Positions 4,521 to 6,638 of a stretch of 6,638 nt of DNA are shown here, in pieces. The stretch comes from Actinomycetota bacterium (GTDB taxonomy: Bacteria > Actinomycetota > Actinomycetes > Mycobacteriales > Micromonosporaceae). Location: positions 1 through 6,638 of the forward strand of contig VAXX01000441.1 of assembly GCA_005885115.1 (NCBI GenBank), read 5' to 3'. How positions within the stretch are numbered: the first letter of the stretch is position 1; every line of letters begins with the position of its first letter. The notes under the pieces were generated by a model. That model did no database searches. It saw only the letters and a list, made by a program, of their open reading frames with translations, and was not told the DNA's origin. A program made the translations under genes and the position numbers.

Positions 4521-6638
4521 CTACTCGGCGAGGTCGTCCAGCGCGCGACGGATCCGCTTCTCCGAGATGGGGTACGCGGTGCCCAGCGCCTGGGCGTACA
4601 CGTTGACCCGCAGCTCCTCGATCATCCAACGGATCTCGTCCAGCGCCGCCCGTTCCGGCGTACCGGGTCGGGCCTGGGCGAGCAGCTCGTGGTGCTCCCG
4701 GCTGACCGCGGCGATCGGGCGCAGGAGCTGCTGGTCGCGCGCCGGATCCAGGGGCAGCCGCTCCAGCCGCTTCGCCAGCGCCCGCAGGTAGCGCGGTACG
4801 TCGCGGAGGTGCCGCCAGCCGGTACCGCTGACGAAGCCCGGGTACACCAGCGCGCCGTACTGCGCCCGGGCGTCCACCGACCCGTCGAGCAACGGTTCCA
4901 CGTCAGCGGCGACGGCGAGGACCTGCCGTACCGTGTCGAGGATCGCCAGGGTCGTCGCGGTGAGCCCGGACCGGACCCGGGCCAGCAGCGTGGCGTACCC
5001 CTCGGGGGTCCACGGCGGACCGCCCTGCTCGGCCATGAGCGCGTCGACCGCGGTGTCCACGCAGTCGTCCAGCAGAGCGGCGGCGTTCGGGTACGGGCTG
5101 CGCAGCAGGGCCAGCTTGGCCTCGTTGGTGAGCCGGCCGGCGACCACCGCCGCCGGGGCGGGCAGGGCGAGCCGGAGCAGCCGCCGGGTGCCCCGCCACA
5201 TCGCCAGGCCCTGCTCGGCCTCGGTCTCGAAGACCCGTACGCCCACCGTCTGGCCCTCGTCCACCAGCGCCGGGTACACCACGATCCGGTGCCCGGCCCG
5301 GACCTGTTCCACCGTCCGGGGCAGCGGGACGAACCCGCGCAGCCCGGTACGGCTGAGCTCCGGGCTGGCCGCGGCCAGGGAGGTACGCACCTCCGGCGCC
5401 AGCTTCCGTTGCAGGGCAGCCAGATCCTTGCCCTCGCCGAGCACCTCGCCCGTCTCCGACTCGACCCGGAAGCTCATCCGCAGGTGCTCCGGTACGGCGT
5501 CGGGTGCCCAGGCGTCGGGCGGTACCGGTACCCCGGCGAGCCGGCGCAACTGGTGCTCCAGGGCATCGACGAATGGTCCGTCCACTGTGGACAGTTCGGC
5601 GAGCGCGGCCCGGGCGAAGTCGGGTACCGGCACGTACTGCCGGCGTACCGGCTTGGGCAGCCCCCGGATCAGCGCGATGGCCAGCTCCTCGCGCAGCCCG
5701 GGTACCTGCCAGTCGAAGCCCTCGGCCCGGACCCGGCCGAGCACGGGCAGCGGGATGTGCACGGTGACCCCGTCGTCCGGCGCCCCCGGCTCGAACCGGT
5801 ACGTCAACGGCAGCGCCAGGTCGCCCTGCCGCCACACGTCCGGGTAGTCCTGCGCCCGGACCGCCCCGGCCGTGGCGTTGACCAGCGTGGCCTTGTCGAA
5901 GGTCAGGTCCGGCCTGGTCCTGCGCATCCAGGTGTCGAAGTGCCGCGCGGACACCACGTCGGGCGGGATCCGCCGGTCGTAGAAGTCGAAGATGACCTCG
6001 TCGTCGACGAGGATGTCCCGCCGCCGGGCCCGGTGCTCGAGGTCGCGTACCTCGGCCAGCAGCTCCTGGTTGTGCCCGAAGAACCGGTGGTGGGTGTCCC
6101 AGTCGGCCTCGACCAGCGCGTGCCGGATGAACAGCTCGCGGGCCAGCGGCGGGTCGATGCGGCCGTAGTTGACCTGGCGCCGCACGACGATCGGGATGCC
6201 GTACAGGGTCACCCGCTCGTACGCCATGACCGCGCCCCGCTGGCGGTCCCAGTGCGGCTCGCTGTAGCTGCGCCGGACCAGGTGACCGGCCAACGGTTCC
6301 AGCCACTCCGGCTCGATCCGGGCGCAGACCCGCGCCCACAGCCGGGTGGTCTCGACCAGCTCGGCGGCCATCACCCAGCGCGGGGTCTTCTTGAACAGGA
6401 CCGAACCGGGGAACACCGCGAAGCGGGCGCCGCGGGCGCCGAGGAAGTCGCCCTTCTCCGGGTCCTTCAGCCCGACATGGGACAGCAGGCCGGCGAGCAG
6501 GGACTGGTGGATCCGCTGCGGGTCCGCCGGGGTGCTGGTCAAGGAGCCGCCGAGGGTACGGGCCACCTGGCGCAGCTGGGTATGCAGGTCCTGCCACTCG
6601 CGTACCCGTAGGTAGTTGAGGTACTCGGTGCGGCACAA
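4521..6638 (-). CDS. hrpA: ATP-dependent RNA helicase HrpA, C-terminal part (OB fold and DUF3418)
   Basis: The last 705 residues of a DEAH-box RNA helicase; the start and the motor domains lie beyond the right edge, and the TTG at the edge is an ordinary Leu codon. HrpA unwinds RNA using ATP, and in E. coli it has been linked to mRNA processing and rescue of stalled ribosomes. The visible chain opens with CRTEYLNYLRVREWQDLH, the usual HrpA linker. An OB-type nucleic-acid-binding domain follows (about residues 40-112) with GARGARFAVFPGSVLFKK and WVMAAELVETTRLWAR. Next comes LVRRSYSEPHWD (120-131), the entry to the long HrpA-specific DUF3418 region, which includes FDWQVPGLREELAIALIRGLPK and ends WMIEELRVNVYAQALGTAYPISEKRIRRAL. 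The frame is open throughout and the C-terminus is complete. Full actinobacterial HrpA is about 1,300 residues, so roughly half is present. It is a housekeeping gene and appears unrelated to its neighbours. Confidence 0.95.
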   Translation of the reverse strand: MCRTEYLNYLRVREWQDLHTQLRQVARTLGGSLTSTPADPQRIHQSLLAGLLSHVGLKDPEKGDFLGARGARFAVFPGSVLFKKTPRWVMAAELVETTRLWARVCARIEPEWLEPLAGHLVRRSYSEPHWDRQRGAVMAYERVTLYGIPIVVRRQVNYGRIDPPLARELFIRHALVEADWDTHHRFFGHNQELLAEVRDLEHRARRRDILVDDEVIFDFYDRRIPPDVVSARHFDTWMRRTRPDLTFDKATLVNATAGAVRAQDYPDVWRQGDLALPLTYRFEPGAPDDGVTVHIPLPVLGRVRAEGFDWQVPGLREELAIALIRGLPKPVRRQYVPVPDFARAALAELSTVDGPFVDALEHQLRRLAGVPVPPDAWAPDAVPEHLRMSFRVESETGEVLGEGKDLAALQRKLAPEVRTSLAAASPELSRTGLRGFVPLPRTVEQVRAGHRIVVYPALVDEGQTVGVRVFETEAEQGLAMWRGTRRLLRLALPAPAAVVAGRLTNEAKLALLRSPYPNAAALLDDCVDTAVDALMAEQGGPPWTPEGYATLLARVRSGLTATTLAILDTVRQVLAVAADVEPLLDGSVDARAQYGALVYPGFVSGTGWRHLRDVPRYLRALAKRLERLPLDPARDQQLLRPIAAVSREHHELLAQARPGTPERAALDEIRWMIEELRVNVYAQALGTAYPISEKRIRRALDDLAE

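Noticed and set aside
4315..4629. 105-residue N-terminal extension of the three-module secreted protein
   Set aside because: It would bury a clear Sec signal peptide inside the protein and run back into the hrpA coding region. The ATG at 4314 has a consensus AGGAGGT.
4410..6611. A 733-codon open frame on the plus strand opposite hrpA, and a 491-codon plus-strand frame at 193-1668
   Set aside because: Both translate to Arg/Gly/Pro/Gln-rich sequence without domain structure, lie antisense to recognisable genes, and are the usual mirror frames of high-GC coding DNA.

Overview
This is a GC-rich (about 70%) actinobacterial window. Every gene I can support lies on the minus strand. The protein families, the AGGAGGT-type ribosome binding sites and the very frequent GTAC/GGTACC words are compatible with Micromonosporaceae (Micromonospora/Actinoplanes relatives), but that placement is inference and no marker gene fixes it.

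In transcription order (right to left) the layout is as follows. (1) The C-terminal ~705 residues of an HrpA-type DEAH-box RNA helicase; its motor domains lie beyond the right edge. (2) A 206-bp gap with GC hairpins, then a Sec-secreted protein made of three tandem ~100-residue modules, each with one Cys pair, of no function I recognise. (3) A strong 15-bp terminator hairpin. (4) An AI-2E/UPF0118 family transporter gene that appears broken by an internal deletion plus frameshift, followed 10 bp later by (5) a DUF1345 integral membrane protein. (6) A three-gene secretion cassette: a TasA/camelysin-like exported protein with a SipW-type signal peptide, a SipW-like (Ser-His, archaeal/ER-type) signal peptidase I, and the first 44 codons of another exported protein with a related signal peptide, cut by the left edge.

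The cassette is the best candidate for a coherent system. A dedicated signal peptidase sits between two likely substrates, an arrangement that recalls the tapA-sipW-tasA matrix-fibre operon of Bacillus and the alternate-signal exported proteins of actinobacteria. A strong hairpin separates the first substrate from the peptidase, and the peptidase overlaps the second substrate by 29 bp. The most unusual single protein is the three-module secreted one, and the clearest anomaly is the lesion in the AI-2E gene. I see no RNA genes, insertion sequences, CRISPR arrays or long repeats, and no gene-free stretch longer than about 206 bp.
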